A program made the translations under genes and the position numbers. Below are positions 8,436 through 16,802 of a stretch of 33,377 nucleotides of DNA, piece by piece. This DNA is from an uncultured Capnocytophaga sp. (lineage in GTDB: Bacteria; Bacteroidota; Bacteroidia; Flavobacteriales; Flavobacteriaceae): NCBI RefSeq assembly GCF_937936315.1, contig NZ_CALGWU010000031.1, positions 1 to 33,377 on the forward strand. The letters are read 5' to 3'. Numbering within the stretch: position 1 is the stretch's first letter; each line of letters starts with the position of its first letter. The notes under the pieces are model-generated. The model was not told the origin of the DNA. It did not search any database and saw only the letters and a program-made list of their open reading frames with translations.

Positions 8436-9503
8436 CTATAAAGTATTTACGTTGTTAAGATCTTCGAAAGCTTTTTTCAAGCGAGTAACGAAAGTTTTTT
8501 CACCTTCACGAAGCCATACACGAGGGTCGTAGTATTTCTTGTTAGGAGCTTCAGGACCTTCAGGGTTACCTATTTGACCTTGTAAATAAGCCGCTTTAGC
8601 TTTCATATAGTCACGGATACCTTCAGTGAATGCATATTGCAAGTCGGTATCAATGTTCATTTTCACTACACCATAAGAGATAGCTTCGCGAATTTCTTCG
8701 AGAGTAGATCCAGAACCGCCGTGGAATACTAAGTCAAGAGCATTGTGTCCTAAGTTGTATTTTTTAGAAACGTACTCTTGTGAATCTCTTAAGATTTTTG
8801 GAGTCAATTTTACATTACCAGGTTTGTATACACCGTGAACATTACCAAAAGCAGCTGCAATAGTGAATTGTGAGCTTACTTTAGAAAGTTCTTCGTAAGC
8901 AAAAGCTACATCTTCAGGTTGAGTAAAGAGTTTGCTGCTGTCAACGTGAGAGTTATCAACCCCATCTTCTTCACCTCCGGTCATACCAAGTTCAATTTCC
9001 AAAGTCATATCCATTTTGCTCATACGTTCAAGATAACGTTTGCAAATTTCAATGTTTTCTTTGATAGGCTCTTCAGAGAGGTCAATCATATGGGAGCTAA
9101 AAAGTGGTTTTCCTGTTTCTTTGAAGTGTTTTTCAGAAGCTTCAAGCATACCATCTAACCAAGGAAGTAATTTTTTAGCGCAGTGGTCAGTATGCAAGAT
9201 GATAGAAGCGCCGTAAGCTTCGGCGAGTTGGTGAACGTGTTTTGCTCCAGCTACAGCTCCAAGAACTGAAGCACGTTGGTTGTCGTTAGAAAGACCTTTA
9301 CCAGCCATAAACTGGGCGCCACCATTAGAGAATTGGATAATCATTGGGGCGTTTACTGCTACAGCGGTTTCTAAAGCAGCATTGATAGAGTTAGAACTGA
9401 TAACGTTGGCTGCAGGAAGAGCAAAGCCTTTTTCTTTGGCGTATTTGAATACTTCTTGTACTTCTTTTCCAAGAAGTACGCCTTTTTTAATGTTATGTGC
9501 CAT
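8436..9503 (-). CDS. fbaA: Class II fructose-bisphosphate aldolase
   Basis: A 355-residue cytosolic glycolytic enzyme that interconverts fructose 1,6-bisphosphate with dihydroxyacetone phosphate and glyceraldehyde 3-phosphate. Zinc and catalytic motifs are present: ILHTDHCAKK, ELGMTGGEEDG, the later FGNVHGVY, and FHGGSGST before MNIDTDLQYA. The length matches the FbaA-type class II enzymes (about 350-360). It is transcribed alone from a consensus promoter (9543-9573) with a leader of about 35 bases, and is followed by a strong hairpin. Confidence 0.96.
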   Translation of the reverse strand: MAHNIKKGVLLGKEVQEVFKYAKEKGFALPAANVISSNSINAALETAVAVNAPMIIQFSNGGAQFMAGKGLSNDNQRASVLGAVAGAKHVHQLAEAYGASIILHTDHCAKKLLPWLDGMLEASEKHFKETGKPLFSSHMIDLSEEPIKENIEICKRYLERMSKMDMTLEIELGMTGGEEDGVDNSHVDSSKLFTQPEDVAFAYEELSKVSSQFTIAAAFGNVHGVYKPGNVKLTPKILRDSQEYVSKKYNLGHNALDLVFHGGSGSTLEEIREAISYGVVKMNIDTDLQYAFTEGIRDYMKAKAAYLQGQIGNPEGPEAPNKKYYDPRVWLREGEKTFVTRLKKAFEDLNNVNTL

Positions 9504-9542
9504 TTCTTTATTAAGATATAATTAGTTTTCAAATTGAGACCG

Positions 9543-9573
9543 CAAAGATATAAAAAATCTATTGAACTATCAA
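9543..9573 (-). promoter_or_regulatory. Aldolase promoter
   Basis: Minus-strand TTG (9571-9573), 20-base spacer and TATCTTTG (9543-9550). The predicted start is near 9537, about 34 bases before the fbaA ATG. Confidence 0.68.
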
Positions 9574-9579
9574 AATAAT

Positions 9580-10638
9580 TTAATATATTTTATTCAGCAA
9601 ATAAAAATCTAACAATACTATTGCAGCCATAGCTTCAACAATAGGTACAGCACGAGGAACTACACAGGGGTCATGCCTTCCTTTGCCTTGAATTTCTACT
9701 ATATTTTCTTGGCTATCTATAGTAGTTTGCAACTGCATAAGGGTTGCTACAGGTTTAAAAGCTACTCTAAAGTAAATATCCATACCGTTGCTGATGCCCC
9801 CTTGTATACCGCCTGAATAGTTGGTTTGTGTAGAGCCATCGGGATTGAAAAGGTCGTTGTGCTGACTACCACGCATTGTAGTGCCTGCAAAGCCACTACC
9901 ATATTCAAAGCCTTTTACAGCATTGATAGAGAGCATCGCTTTACCAAGTTGTGCATGTAGTTTATCAAATACAGGTTCTCCTAATCCTATAGGAACATTT
10001 TTTATCACACAACTCACAATACCTCCTACTGTATCTCCTTCCTTGCGAATGGATTTAATATAGTTTTCCATTTGCTTGGCCAAAATAGGGTCAGGACAAC
10101 GTACAGCATTAGTTTCGATAAGTGATAAGTCAAGATTATGATAAGGAGTGGAAAGTTGTAATTCACCAACACCTGATACATAAGCTGTAATTTGTACGTT
10201 TTTTAGAATTTGTTTGGCAATAGCTCCAGCTACTACACGGCAGGCAGTTTCACGTGCAGAGGAACGCCCTCCTCCGCGATAGTCACGTATGCCATATTTT
10301 TGTTGATATACATAATCAGCGTGACTAGGGCGGTATACTTTTGCTATATGCGCATAATCAGCTGAATGTTGGTTTTCATTTTCAATGATAAACCCAATTG
10401 GAGTACCTGTGGTTTTCCCTTCAAAAATACCTGATAGAAATCGTACCTTATCACCTTCTTTGCGTTGAGTAACGATAGCCGATTGTCCTGGGCGACGGTG
10501 GTCGAGTTCATTTTGAATAGCTTCAAAATCCAAGATTATATTTGGCGGACAACCATCAATAACCCCTCCTAATGCCTCGCCGTGCGACTCGCCAAAGGAG
10601 GTGAGCCTAAAAAGAGTGCCAAAGCTATTGCCTGCCAT
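9580..10638 (-). CDS. aroC: Chorismate synthase
   Basis: A 352-residue FMN-dependent enzyme that converts 5-enolpyruvylshikimate 3-phosphate to chorismate, the last shared step for aromatic amino acids. Signatures are GESHGEALGGVIDGCPP near the N-terminus, the YRPSHADYVY block, GGGRSSARETACRVVAGA, and GSQHNDLF. The length is normal. It is the last gene of the pyrE operon. Its ATG overlaps the stop of the SRPBCC gene by one base (TAATG), so translation is probably coupled. Its stop lies close to the -33 element of the fba promoter. Confidence 0.96.
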   Translation of the reverse strand: MAGNSFGTLFRLTSFGESHGEALGGVIDGCPPNIILDFEAIQNELDHRRPGQSAIVTQRKEGDKVRFLSGIFEGKTTGTPIGFIIENENQHSADYAHIAKVYRPSHADYVYQQKYGIRDYRGGGRSSARETACRVVAGAIAKQILKNVQITAYVSGVGELQLSTPYHNLDLSLIETNAVRCPDPILAKQMENYIKSIRKEGDTVGGIVSCVIKNVPIGLGEPVFDKLHAQLGKAMLSINAVKGFEYGSGFAGTTMRGSQHNDLFNPDGSTQTNYSGGIQGGISNGMDIYFRVAFKPVATLMQLQTTIDSQENIVEIQGKGRHDPCVVPRAVPIVEAMAAIVLLDFYLLNKIY

Positions 10639-11030
10639 TATAAGCCTTTCATTTTTGTTACTAATACCTCTATAAACTTACTGATGGGCGTTTTGACCAT
10701 CATTGCCATTATGGGGTTAAAATCCCCTTTGAAAAGTAGTTGCACTTCACTTTCTTTATCTGATATTTCAGCAATATTGGTGGTGAGCTGGAAGGGGATT
10801 TTACCATTTGCTTCCCCTAATACCAGCTGGCTATAGGGGGTACTACTTTTCTTTTCTAAATAAATCTCAGGCATTCCTTTTAAGGCAAACACAAAAGAAG
10901 TGTCGCTTAGTTTTTCAAATTTGCTGATGTTATCGGGCATCAAGCTTTCAAAGGTCTCTACTTTTTCTAAGAGAGCAAAAAGGTCTTTAGCACTCTTGGG
11001 GACGATTGTTTTTTGGGTTTCTAAATTCAA
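10638..11030 (-). CDS. SRPBCC (START-like) family protein
   Basis: A 130-residue soluble protein with the helix-grip pattern of SRPBCC/polyketide cyclase-like folds: VPKSAKDLFALLEKVETFESLMP at the N-terminus and a long C-terminal helix. Such proteins usually bind a hydrophobic ligand; none is known here. The only usable start is TTG at 11030, because an in-frame stop lies five codons upstream and the next Met is residue 31, inside the conserved fold. From memory, relatives next to flavobacterial pyrE begin similarly, which supports TTG. It lies 29 bases after the DUF695/RraB gene and overlaps aroC by one base. Confidence 0.75.
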   Translation of the reverse strand: MNLETQKTIVPKSAKDLFALLEKVETFESLMPDNISKFEKLSDTSFVFALKGMPEIYLEKKSSTPYSQLVLGEANGKIPFQLTTNIAEISDKESEVQLLFKGDFNPIMAMMVKTPISKFIEVLVTKMKGL

Positions 11031-11059
11031 AACAATGATTAATTATTAATGGTTCATTA

Positions 11060-11836
11060 TTATTTTACTAAAACGGTTTCCCAGCCGTCGTACTGGCCGT
11101 TGGTATCGAGAGCTACATCTATCAAGTCCCAAGTATCGGGGTCGATAGCCTCTATGGTATTTACTTTGGTAATTATCAATTGGTAGCCTAAATCTTCGTT
11201 AGGGTCATCACCTTCTTCGGGTTCTATTTTGCCACTTTCTTGTATTTCATAGCCTAAAGCTTTCACCTTATCGATAGCTTCAGTCATATCCTTTTCAGTG
11301 TTGAAATACAACCAATGATCTATAGGGCGCTCTTGGTCGGTATGGTCGCCAGACTGCTCGCAATGGTGGCGTACAGCACTGTTTTTGATGCTTTGATGTT
11401 CGTAGATATTTGGGTAAAGGAATTCTGTATAGGTTTTCCATTCGGGGTCGTTGGCTACTTCTACTTCAGGAGTATAATTGCTTGTATTAAAAGCCTCTTC
11501 TAACGAGGGAGCTAAGGCAGCCGCATTTTGAGAGTAGAAATACCAAGTAACTGCCCCATCAAAAGTTAAAACCCCAGCTAATAGGTCGGTTTCCTTGAGT
11601 AGAGGTATTAGGCGTGTATCTTCTATATCATAGAGAAGTTCACGTTCTTGGTCGGATGAAAAGCCGTGTTCATCAGGATTTTTTAGCACGATGTTTACTC
11701 TCACACAATGAGTGAATTGAGGGAGCGGTAAATCAGTTTCGCCCAAACCTAAATTAAGGCGAAATACGGCGGGTTTATCTTCTACTCTACCGATGTAGAC
11801 AGCCCAGTTTTCAGGGATTTCTGTTTTTTGAGTCAT
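11060..11836 (-). CDS. DUF695 domain protein with C-terminal RraB-like domain
   Basis: A 258-residue acidic cytosolic protein. Residues about 5-135 resemble DUF695 (ENWAVYIGRVEDKPAVFRLN, TFDGAVTWYFYS). Residues about 155-258 resemble the RraB (regulator of ribonuclease E) fold: PIDHWLYFNTEKDMTEAIDK, a glycine-tyrosine pair and a C-terminal YDGWETVLV. RraB inhibits RNase E in proteobacteria. Whether the Bacteroidota protein touches RNase E/G is not known, so the annotation is by fold only. It lies 25 bases after pyrE and 29 before the SRPBCC gene in one operon. Confidence 0.75.
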   Translation of the reverse strand: MTQKTEIPENWAVYIGRVEDKPAVFRLNLGLGETDLPLPQFTHCVRVNIVLKNPDEHGFSSDQERELLYDIEDTRLIPLLKETDLLAGVLTFDGAVTWYFYSQNAAALAPSLEEAFNTSNYTPEVEVANDPEWKTYTEFLYPNIYEHQSIKNSAVRHHCEQSGDHTDQERPIDHWLYFNTEKDMTEAIDKVKALGYEIQESGKIEPEEGDDPNEDLGYQLIITKVNTIEAIDPDTWDLIDVALDTNGQYDGWETVLVK

Positions 11837-11861
11837 ATTAATTTACTGATTTTTCAATTTG

Positions 11862-12503
11862 TTAATTCTTCCAAGTGTCGGGGCTTTTGCGCCATTCTTT
11901 AAGAGTATCGAGTTCATACTCGCTGATGTAGCCTATTTCTAAAGCTTTGACCAGCAGATGGTCGTAGTCGCTGAGGGTATGAAGGGAGAGTTTTTCGGAA
12001 GCAAAATTGGCATTTGCCACCTCAAAGTTATACGAGAAGATAGCCACCATTTCTAAAACTTCAGCGCCGAAGTCGCGAAGGGCTTTTACAGCATTGAGGC
12101 TACTCATACCCGTGCTGATGAGGTCTTCTATAACGATTACTTGTTGTCCTGCAGAGAGTAATCCCTCTATTTGGTTTTGACGACCATGTTTTTTAGGTTC
12201 AGGACGCACATAGACAAAGGGTAATCCGAGTGCATTGGCTACTAACATTCCCATTCCGATAGCCCCTGTAGCTACCCCTGCTACCACCTCGGCAGAGGGA
12301 TAATGTTTTTTGATATAGGTAGCCATAGTGTTAGCAATGTAGTTGCGAATCTCTGGGAATGAGAGGATTATGCGATTGTCGCAATAAATAGGCGACTTCC
12401 AACCGCTTGCCCACGTAAAATAATTTTCAGAATTCAATTTTATTGCGTTAATTTGCAGTAAAAATTCGGCAGTACGTTGTGCCGTAATGTTATCTAAAAT
12501 CAT
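11862..12503 (-). CDS. pyrE: Orotate phosphoribosyltransferase
   Basis: A 213-residue enzyme that joins orotate and PRPP to give orotidine 5'-monophosphate in pyrimidine synthesis. The PRPP motif VIVIEDLISTGMS is clear, with the hood lysines upstream (YVRPEPKKHGRQNQIEG). The ATG at 12503 lies only six bases from the ATG of the divergent Nudix gene. Its best promoter (12550-12580) therefore sits inside that gene's coding sequence. It is the first gene of the pyrE-DUF695-SRPBCC-aroC operon. Confidence 0.95.
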   Translation of the reverse strand: MILDNITAQRTAEFLLQINAIKLNSENYFTWASGWKSPIYCDNRIILSFPEIRNYIANTMATYIKKHYPSAEVVAGVATGAIGMGMLVANALGLPFVYVRPEPKKHGRQNQIEGLLSAGQQVIVIEDLISTGMSSLNAVKALRDFGAEVLEMVAIFSYNFEVANANFASEKLSLHTLSDYDHLLVKALEIGYISEYELDTLKEWRKSPDTWKN

Positions 12504-12509
12504 AAGCTT

Positions 12510-13118
12510 ATGTATGAAATATTTTTAGACGATAAGTCGATTATTTTGACAAATGTACGAGAAAATATTGAGAACGTCAAATATTTTCCATTAAAAGATG
12601 TAACCTTTGATGAAATCATCAAGGAATTAGGTCGTAAAGAGGTAAGTAGAATATATCTCTATCACCCTAAGGAAGAGAAACTTATAAAGAAATTTAAGAA
12701 GCTTGTACCTACTATAAAAGCGGGAGGAGGCGTGGTGTATAATGAGGAAGGAAAAGTACTACTTATCAAGCGACACGGCAATTGGGATTTGCCCAAAGGG
12801 AAGAAAGAAAAGGGTGAAAATATAGCCACTTGTGCCTTGCGTGAAGTAGAGGAAGAAACAGGGGTAAAAAAGCTCTTGATACAACGTTTTAGGACGATTA
12901 CTTACCACCTGTTTAAGCGTGATGGACACTATTTTTTGAAAGAAACCTATTGGTATGATATGACCACTACTTACAAGAAGAAGTTAGTACCCCAAACAGA
13001 GGAAGGTATAGAGAAAGTATGCTGGAAAGATGAGGCAGAGGCAAAGGAATTGGTGAAGAACTCGTATAAGAATATTCAGTTGGTATTAGGCGTTAGAGAT
13101 GGAAAAGAATTTTTATGA
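12510..13118 (+). CDS. Nudix hydrolase
   Basis: A 202-residue protein with a perfect Nudix box from Gly97 to Val119 (G-x5-E-x7-RE-V-x-EE-x-GV), which binds Mg2+ to cut nucleoside diphosphates linked to another group. An N-terminal segment of about 70 residues precedes the Nudix fold and is not recognised. The substrate cannot be told from the sequence; Ap4A hydrolase-like and NDP-sugar activities are both possible. The ATG lies six bases from the divergent pyrE ATG. The gene overlaps the next by 20 bases. Confidence 0.88.
   Translation: MYEIFLDDKSIILTNVRENIENVKYFPLKDVTFDEIIKELGRKEVSRIYLYHPKEEKLIKKFKKLVPTIKAGGGVVYNEEGKVLLIKRHGNWDLPKGKKEKGENIATCALREVEEETGVKKLLIQRFRTITYHLFKRDGHYFLKETYWYDMTTTYKKKLVPQTEEGIEKVCWKDEAEAKELVKNSYKNIQLVLGVRDGKEFL
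12550..12580 (-). promoter_or_regulatory. pyrE promoter inside the Nudix coding region
   Basis: Minus-strand TTG (12578-12580), 20-base spacer and TACATTTG (12550-12557). The start would be near 12543, giving a leader of about 40 bases, the first 34 of which are antisense to the Nudix 5' coding region. Confidence 0.62.
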
Positions 13119-13527
13119 TTTGGAGCTTATCAAAATATTAGAAGAGCATATAGAAGATGGAGATTTTCAAATAATAAGCTCTGATATTTATGTAGATAAG
13201 GTGAATGCTAACCTGCCTTTTAAAGGGAGTAGGGTAGATTTTGAGTTATTGGATGGGTATCAAAGAATGTTTTTTGATGAGAATGAAGCCATTGTAGCTT
13301 TTGTAAAGAGTATTGCAATGGAGGCGGGGATAGCACCAGATGAAAAAGTGGTGTATTTAGGAGATAATGTATCGAACCTAACCTATATATTCTCATTTAA
13401 ATATTTAGAAAAAGTCATAGTAGATATATTGGATAATATACCTGAACATCATTACTTTTTATCTGAAAGGATGAAGTGGATTCTATATATATCGTATGAA
13501 GATTGTGCGGAGTTTGCGTTGATATGA
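13099..13527 (+). CDS. Unrecognised small acidic protein
   Basis: A 142-residue protein with no signal peptide or membrane segment and a strong acidic bias (EEHIEDGDFQ, FFDENEA, DILDNIPEHH). I do not recognise a family. It has a hydrophobic core pattern suggesting an alpha/beta fold. Its ATG overlaps the Nudix gene by 20 bases, and its TGA overlaps the crcB ATG (ATGA), so it is translated as part of this operon and is very likely real. The wide C-terminal aromatic region is unremarkable. Confidence 0.7.
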   Translation: MEKNFYDLELIKILEEHIEDGDFQIISSDIYVDKVNANLPFKGSRVDFELLDGYQRMFFDENEAIVAFVKSIAMEAGIAPDEKVVYLGDNVSNLTYIFSFKYLEKVIVDILDNIPEHHYFLSERMKWILYISYEDCAEFALI

Positions 13528-13898
13528 TAAAAAATATACTAATAGTTGGGCTTGGTAGCTTTGTAGGAGGCACATTACGCTATATGCTTTCAATAGCCTT
13601 CAACAAGATAGCGCGCACTTGTACGTTCCCGATAGGCATTTTGATAGTAAATGTATTAGGATGCTTTTTTATAGGTGTATTGTATAGCTATTTTAAGAAT
13701 AGAGTAGGGGAGAGCCTTTTGCCCTTATTGCTGATGACAGGTGTTTTGGGTGGTTTTACAACATTCTCTACTTTTTCATTGGAAGTATTACAGTTATATC
13801 AACAAAATGAACTACTAAAAGCTATTCTTTATGTAATAGTTAGTGTAGGAATAGGTATTTTGGCGTGCTTTTTGGGGTGTATTGTGGGGAATAAATAA
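13524..13898 (+). CDS. crcB: Fluoride ion channel CrcB/Fluc
   Basis: A 124-residue, four-helix membrane protein that forms dual-topology dimers exporting fluoride. Family marks are GGTLRYMLS near the N-terminus, the Asn of LIVNVLGCFFIG, and the GGFTTFSTFSLE motif with the Phe-box and sodium-site region. The ATG at 13524 is used because it overlaps the previous stop as ATGA; the frame opens further upstream at TTG 13503, but that adds only seven non-conserved residues. No fluoride riboswitch is visible, which is expected for a gene inside an operon. Confidence 0.93.
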   Translation: MIKNILIVGLGSFVGGTLRYMLSIAFNKIARTCTFPIGILIVNVLGCFFIGVLYSYFKNRVGESLLPLLLMTGVLGGFTTFSTFSLEVLQLYQQNELLKAILYVIVSVGIGILACFLGCIVGNK

Positions 13899-13908
13899 AG
13901 CAAAAATA

Positions 13909-14523
13909 ATGAAGAAATTTTTATTAGGAGTAGTCGTAGCGATCGCTGTATTGCTACTTATAAAATATTTTAGCGATAAGAAAGAAAGTCAAGAACGATT
14001 AGAGGCTGATACAGCCCTAATACAAACACAAATCGCAAATGTGAGCAAATTGGTAGTTACTGAAGGTCATTTTGCTGAAGTACTCTCGTATACTGATACT
14101 CAAAAGTACTTTATGGATTTGCTATCGTTTGATAAGAAAATCCTCACAGTAGTAAATGCCGATGTAACAGTAGCTTATGATTTGCACAAAATCGACTATG
14201 AAGTAAACGAAGAACAAAAAAAAGTTATCATTAAATCGTTACCAGAAGCTGAGGTGAAGATATATCCTACGATGAAGTATTACGATGTAAGTCAGAGTCA
14301 GGTAAATCCATTTACCCCTGCTGATGTAGAAAAAATACAGAAAAAAGTGAAAGCAGAATTACAACGCAAGGTAGATACATCTACTTTAAAGAGTAACGCC
14401 CAAAATAGATTGCTCACTGAGCTTTCTAACCTTATCTTTGCTACTCGTGCCGTAGGTTGGACATTAGAATACCAAAACACACCTATCGAGAGTAGAGATG
14501 ATTTTAAAATTTTGAAACCATAA
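13909..14523 (+). CDS. DUF4230 domain-containing protein, membrane-anchored
   Basis: A 204-residue protein starting with a hydrophobic anchor (MKKFLLGVVVAIAVLLLIKYF) followed by a region rich in charged residues and a domain resembling DUF4230: LVVTEGHFAEVLSYTD, VTVAYDLHKIDYEV and the late helix QNRLLTELSNL. The function is unknown; it probably faces the periplasm. The ATG at 13909 is preferred over an upstream TTG inside crcB. It starts ten bases after the crcB stop and ends the plus-strand operon. Confidence 0.8.
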   Translation: MKKFLLGVVVAIAVLLLIKYFSDKKESQERLEADTALIQTQIANVSKLVVTEGHFAEVLSYTDTQKYFMDLLSFDKKILTVVNADVTVAYDLHKIDYEVNEEQKKVIIKSLPEAEVKIYPTMKYYDVSQSQVNPFTPADVEKIQKKVKAELQRKVDTSTLKSNAQNRLLTELSNLIFATRAVGWTLEYQNTPIESRDDFKILKP

Positions 14524-14543
14524 TTTAATTGTTTTATTGTTAC

Positions 14544-14573
14544 TTGCTAATTGTTAATTATTTTGTACCTTTG
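14544..14573 (+). promoter_or_regulatory. Promoter of the ferredoxin reductase unit
   Basis: TTG (14544-14546), 19-base spacer and TACCTTTG (14566-14573). The start is expected near 14580, about 12 bases before the ATG, so the leader is very short. Confidence 0.68.
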
Positions 14574-14591
14574 CCCCCAAAATAGCAATAA

Positions 14592-15650
14592 ATGAAAGAA
14601 ACAGATATCATTATTATAGGAGCAGGACCTACGGGGCTTTTTGCAGTATTTGAGGCAGGACTCCTTCGTTTAAAATGCCACTTGATAGATACACTCCCAC
14701 AAGTAGGCGGACAGCTTACAGAATTATATCCTAAAAAACCTATTTTTGATATACCAGGATATCCTACTGTAGGAGCTTCTGAATTAGTAGATAACCTAAT
14801 GGAGCAAATTAAGCAGTTTCAACCTGAATTTACCCTTGGAGAAACTGCAATGACACTCACCAAAAACCCCGACAATACCTTTGTTGTAACCACAGATAAA
14901 GGCACCCAAATAAAAGGAAAAGCAGTAGCTATAGCAGGAGGTTTGGGCACTTTTGAACCTCGTAAGCCCGAACTGCCTAAACTCGAAGAGTATGAAGACA
15001 AAGGAGTAGCTTATTTTGTAAAACACCCCGAAAATTATGCAGGTAAACATATAGTGATAGCAGGAGGAGGTGACTCTGCTTTAGATTGGAGTATCTATCT
15101 GGCTGAAAAAGTACCTACTGCTTCAGTTACTCTAGTACACCGTCGCAATGAATTTCGAGGAGCTTTAGATTCAGTTGAGAAAGTAAAAGCCTTAAAAGAG
15201 GCTGGTAAAATCAATTTAAAAACTCCTTATGAAGTAGTCGGATTAGAAGGAAATAGACATTTAGAATCATTAGTATTAGAGCAAGAAGGAGGTAATAAAG
15301 AAACTCTTATAGCCGATGCTTTTATTCCACTCTTTGGTCTTACTCCTAAATTAGGACCTATTGCTACTTGGGGGGTAGAGATCGAAAAAAACGCTGTGAA
15401 GGTAAACAATGCCTTAGACTACCAAACTTGTATAGAAGGTGTATATGCCATAGGTGATGTGAATACCTACCCAGGAAAACTTAAACTCATCCTCTGTGGT
15501 TTTCACGAAGCAACCCTAATGTGCCAAAGTATATACAACCGAATTTATCCTAATAAAAAATATGTATTAAAGTACACTACTGTAGTAGGAATTGACGGCT
15601 TTGATGGCAGTAGAAAAGAAGCCGAAAAAGCTGTGGTAAAAGCAATTTAA
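14592..15650 (+). CDS. Ferredoxin/flavodoxin--NADP+ reductase (TrxR-like)
   Basis: A 352-residue flavoprotein of the thioredoxin-reductase-like FNR type: FAD site GAGPTG (10-15), the NADPH site GGGDSALDWS, and the C-terminal FAD block YAIGDVNTYPGKLKLIL. No CxxC redox pair is present, which separates it from thioredoxin reductase. It moves electrons between NADPH and ferredoxin or flavodoxin. A 2Fe-2S ferredoxin lies two genes downstream on the same strand and is the likely partner. Confidence 0.9.
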   Translation: MKETDIIIIGAGPTGLFAVFEAGLLRLKCHLIDTLPQVGGQLTELYPKKPIFDIPGYPTVGASELVDNLMEQIKQFQPEFTLGETAMTLTKNPDNTFVVTTDKGTQIKGKAVAIAGGLGTFEPRKPELPKLEEYEDKGVAYFVKHPENYAGKHIVIAGGGDSALDWSIYLAEKVPTASVTLVHRRNEFRGALDSVEKVKALKEAGKINLKTPYEVVGLEGNRHLESLVLEQEGGNKETLIADAFIPLFGLTPKLGPIATWGVEIEKNAVKVNNALDYQTCIEGVYAIGDVNTYPGKLKLILCGFHEATLMCQSIYNRIYPNKKYVLKYTTVVGIDGFDGSRKEAEKAVVKAI

Positions 15651-15692
15651 ACAGTGAATATATCTTATAGCAAATACTAATAACTAAATAAA

Positions 15693-16802
15693 ATGAAGAG
15701 TATAAATGTACTATTAGCAAGCACTTTTTTAGCATTTTCTGCTTCGCTAAATGCCCAAATTGATACAATTAGCAGCAAAACATTACTATTGAAAGGCAAA
15801 ATTAAAAAAGTAGAAGATTATTCTTTTTTTCTCGACCCCGACCCTAAAGGTACTAAAACTTTCGATGGAAAAACTTATAGCGTTTTTCCTTATGCCGAAG
15901 ATTGGAATATAGAAAAAGATGAAACTAAATCCTCTAAAACCAATATTGCTTATATTTTCGACAATACAGGTCGCAATCTCGAAGTAATCACTTACAATGC
16001 CGAGAATCAACCTTTCGGAGGAATGCGATTTTACTACGATAAGAAAGGTAGAATAAACAAAAGTCAATCATCTTTTTCCTTAGGAGATGGTGAACTTTTA
16101 GTAAACCGACAATACTTTTACAACGAGAAAAACCGATTAGTAAAAATAGATGAAATCGACGGCAATACCAATGAATGGCTCATTACTATTACCTACAAAT
16201 ATGATGATTTAGGCAATTGTATTGAGAGAAACAAAGTGGCGAGCAACTCTGCTTTAGAGAAGGATATACAATTGTATGAAGAAAAAAATCTTGTATTAGA
16301 AAAGAAAATACGTCCAGAGTATACTCGTGAAAAATCTTATAAGTACAATCAAATCAATAAAGTATCTGAAACAGAGGATAAAGTACTAAACAAAAATGTG
16401 TATTTGAAAACTGAAAATGAATATAACAAAGAAGGTTTGCTTTCTAAGGCTAAATTTCTAAACGCCTCAAGTCAAGAAACTATCTGTACATATAAATACA
16501 ATAAAGCAGGACGTCTTTCTCAATCAATCTGCACAGCCACTGACGATCCCAATTTTTATGTAGAAACTAACTATATGTTTAACAAATCAGGAGAAACACA
16601 AGTTATAAAAACCCGTACAGAAGTAGCCTCTACCAAAGTATATGATGAACACAATCTGCTCACTTCCTATATTACAAAAGAACTTAACTACAAGTATCGT
16701 TATACTTTTGATAAAATGGGAAATTGGACACAGATATTGATGTTTGAAAATGATAAACCAATTTGTGCCCGTATTCGCAAGATAGAATACTTTGCTAAAT
16801 AA
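15693..16802 (+). CDS. Secreted YD-repeat-like protein of unknown function
   Basis: A 369-residue protein with a Sec signal (LLASTFLAFSASLNAQ). The rest is a series of short units with the pattern YxYD/N...GxL/N..., for example FYYDKKGRI, YKYDDLGN, YKYNQINK, YKYNKAGRL and YTFDKMGNW. This resembles the YD/RHS beta-strand repeat but is short and has no toxin tip or core peptidase. It lies 42 bases after the reductase and its stop abuts the ferredoxin ATG without any gap. It thus splits a redox pair with which it has no evident functional link. Confidence 0.72.
   Translation: MKSINVLLASTFLAFSASLNAQIDTISSKTLLLKGKIKKVEDYSFFLDPDPKGTKTFDGKTYSVFPYAEDWNIEKDETKSSKTNIAYIFDNTGRNLEVITYNAENQPFGGMRFYYDKKGRINKSQSSFSLGDGELLVNRQYFYNEKNRLVKIDEIDGNTNEWLITITYKYDDLGNCIERNKVASNSALEKDIQLYEEKNLVLEKKIRPEYTREKSYKYNQINKVSETEDKVLNKNVYLKTENEYNKEGLLSKAKFLNASSQETICTYKYNKAGRLSQSICTATDDPNFYVETNYMFNKSGETQVIKTRTEVASTKVYDEHNLLTSYITKELNYKYRYTFDKMGNWTQILMFENDKPICARIRKIEYFAK

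Noticed and set aside
13503..13523. Longer crcB start at TTG 13503
   Set aside because: The ATG at 13524 overlaps the previous TGA as ATGA, which fits operon translation, and the seven extra residues do not fit the channel helix.
13882..13908. Longer DUF4230 gene start inside crcB
   Set aside because: The ATG at 13909 directly precedes the hydrophobic anchor; the earlier TTG only adds charged residues before a signal-anchor.
15693..16802. Contact-dependent toxin or RHS effector
   Set aside because: The repeats are few, there is no hyperconserved core or variable tip, and no immunity-like gene follows; a ferredoxin does.
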